Below are positions 6,273 through 6,841 of a stretch of 6,841 bases of DNA, piece after piece (the stretch's first letter is position 1; the number at the start of each line of letters is the position of its first letter). The notes under the pieces are model-generated. The model did no database searches, had not been told where the DNA came from, and worked only from the letters and a program-made list of their open reading frames with translations. The stretch covers positions 1-6,841 of the forward strand of contig JAGOUG010000045.1 in the NCBI GenBank assembly GCA_018061375.1. The letters are read 5' to 3'. The position numbers were made by a program, and so were the translations under genes. Origin of the DNA: Candidatus Saccharimonadota bacterium (lineage in GTDB: Bacteria > Patescibacteriota > Saccharimonadia > Saccharimonadales > UBA7683).

Positions 6273-6453
6273 TGTTTATATCAAGAACTTTAGATAGCTT
6301 CTTGATAGTCGGGTAGGAAGGCTGTTGGATGCCCTGTTCAATCTTGGCGATGGTATTAGAATGCACGCCTGTTTTCTCGGCAAGCTCAGTTTGAGTCAGG
6401 CCTTTGGCGATTCGAGCATCTTTGACTAGTTTTGCTGCTGATTTACTACTCAT
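6253..6453 (-). CDS. XRE-family HTH transcriptional regulator
   Basis: This 66-aa protein is essentially one Cro/C1-type helix-turn-helix domain. LVKDARIAKGLTQTELAEKTG (9-29) covers helices 1-2 and the scaffold, HSNTIAKIEQG (31-41) is the recognition helix region, and PSYPTIKKLSKVLDI (45-59) forms the last helices. Such proteins bind DNA as dimers and commonly repress their own gene or act in phages, toxin-antitoxin or mobile elements. No toxin partner follows it. The nearest gene is the convergent PLD gene, whose last 20 bases overlap this one, so each transcript is antisense to the end of the other. An extended -10 lies just upstream (6469-6477). The Shine-Dalgarno is weak and the leader would be only about nine bases. 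Confidence 0.93.
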   Translation of the reverse strand: MSSKSAAKLVKDARIAKGLTQTELAEKTGVHSNTIAKIEQGIQQPSYPTIKKLSKVLDININDFPE

Positions 6454-6468
6454 AGGTTTCTTATCTGT

Positions 6469-6477
6469 ATTATATCA
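6469..6477 (-). promoter_or_regulatory. Extended -10 promoter of the XRE gene
   Basis: The minus strand reads TGATATAAT, a perfect extended -10 (TG-N-TATAAT). No good -35 lies at the right distance, as is common for this promoter type. Transcription would start near 6462, nine bases before the ATG. Confidence 0.55.
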
Positions 6478-6483
6478 CTACTA

Positions 6484-6522
6484 AAATAGCTCGTACCCTC
6501 TCGCAAGACGCACAAGCTATTT
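6484..6522 (-). repeat. Inverted repeat: possible operator or terminator
   Basis: AAATAGCT (6484-6491) and AGCTATTT (6515-6522) form an 8-bp stem around 23 bases. Flanking CTACTA (6478-6483) and TAGTAG (6531-6536) can add six pairs with a one-sided 8-base bulge. On the minus strand the stem ends in TTTT, so it could terminate the gene ending at 6542. It also covers the region just upstream of the XRE -10, so the XRE protein could bind it. Neither role is proven. Confidence 0.35.
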
Positions 6523-6541
6523 CAATTCAATAGTAGCATAT

Positions 6542-6831
6542 TTAAGTAGGTAGTTCTTCTACGGTAGGCGGAGGCATGATGAACGGATCACCCTGGTACT
6601 CAACGCCATCAGTCTCGGGTGTATCACCCAAGACAATACAGACAGCCCGCTCGAATCCGAGTTCGTTGTACATAGCAAAGGCGTTGTAGTCGTCGCTCAT
6701 GATAAGCTTTCCATCTTTTACATAGACGTGTAGCCCTGGCGGAACGTCGTCCCTAGCCTTAACGGTGAGTACTTGGGGTAGTCAACATGTTCGGTTTGCT
6801 TGTAATTTGAGAATGGTTTGATTTGGGTCAT
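6542..6831 (-). pseudogene. Unknown 96-codon gene with a one-base deletion
   Basis: ATG at 6829-6831 opens MTQIKPFSNYKQTEHVDY and would soon run into a stop (at the codon after GYTSM). The next frame carries a clearly protein-like sequence beginning VLTVKARDDVPPGLHVYV, through MSDDYNAFAMYNELGFERAV, to PPPTVEELPT and TAA at 6542-6544. One extra C in the C4 run (G4 on the plus strand, 6775-6778) joins the two as DYPQVLTVKA and gives a 96-residue product. The present length, 290 bases, is one short of a whole number of codons. An in-frame TAG just upstream (6838-6840) limits the start to this ATG, and no ribosome site is visible in the remaining bases. No family is recognised. The acidic, proline-rich C-terminus looks flexible. 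Either the gene is freshly broken or the run was miscounted in sequencing. Confidence 0.6.
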
Positions 6832-6841
6832 TTTGGGCTAA

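Overview
The window looks like a piece of a small-genome bacterium of the Patescibacteria/CPR type, possibly Saccharibacteria. This is inferred from the style of the genes (a tandem fibronectin-type surface protein next to a MacB-like ABC pair, many very short genes, moderately AT-rich DNA). No marker gene fixes the lineage. TGA acts as a stop (it ends the fibronectin gene inside an ATGA overlap and also ends the PLD gene), so the TGA=Gly codes of Gracilibacteria/Absconditabacteria are unlikely.

Layout. Positions 1-512 hold no confidently callable gene: a hairpin terminator (113-157), a 16-bp palindrome, and a weak, apparently frameshifted 74-codon minus-strand gene (194-419) behind a near-consensus sigma-70-type promoter (445-473). 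Positions 513-5043 on the minus strand are one operon of three overlapping genes: a multi-domain fibronectin type III (FN3) protein, then an ABC ATPase (4-nt ATGA overlap), then a MacB/FtsX-type permease (1-nt TAATG overlap). The FN3 gene has lost its 5' end. Its frame runs without a stop into a junction at about 5035-5050 but has no ATG, GTG or TTG start upstream of a mid-domain TTG.

Across that junction, on the plus strand, lies the 3' part of a small acidic-tailed gene (5035-5184). It is a diverged paralogue of the intact 59-codon gene at 5648-5827. The intact gene overlaps and is probably translationally coupled to a 150-aa single-HKD phospholipase D-superfamily protein (5820-6272). The PLD gene converges with and overlaps a 66-aa XRE-type repressor gene (6253-6453, minus). 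Between the two copies sit a three-helix membrane protein gene (5175-5486, minus) and a 21-bp stretch resembling the 3' end of a tRNA (5592-5612), a sequence type often used as an integration site. The right edge carries a 96-codon unknown gene split by an apparent one-base deletion in a C4 run (6542-6831, minus).

Reading: a conserved surface-protein/ABC operon on the left abuts a small, rearranged accessory patch on the right (duplicated small gene, PLD nuclease-like protein, XRE regulator, tRNA-like scar, broken genes). The small acidic gene plus PLD pair is the most likely undescribed unit. Its function cannot be read from the sequence.
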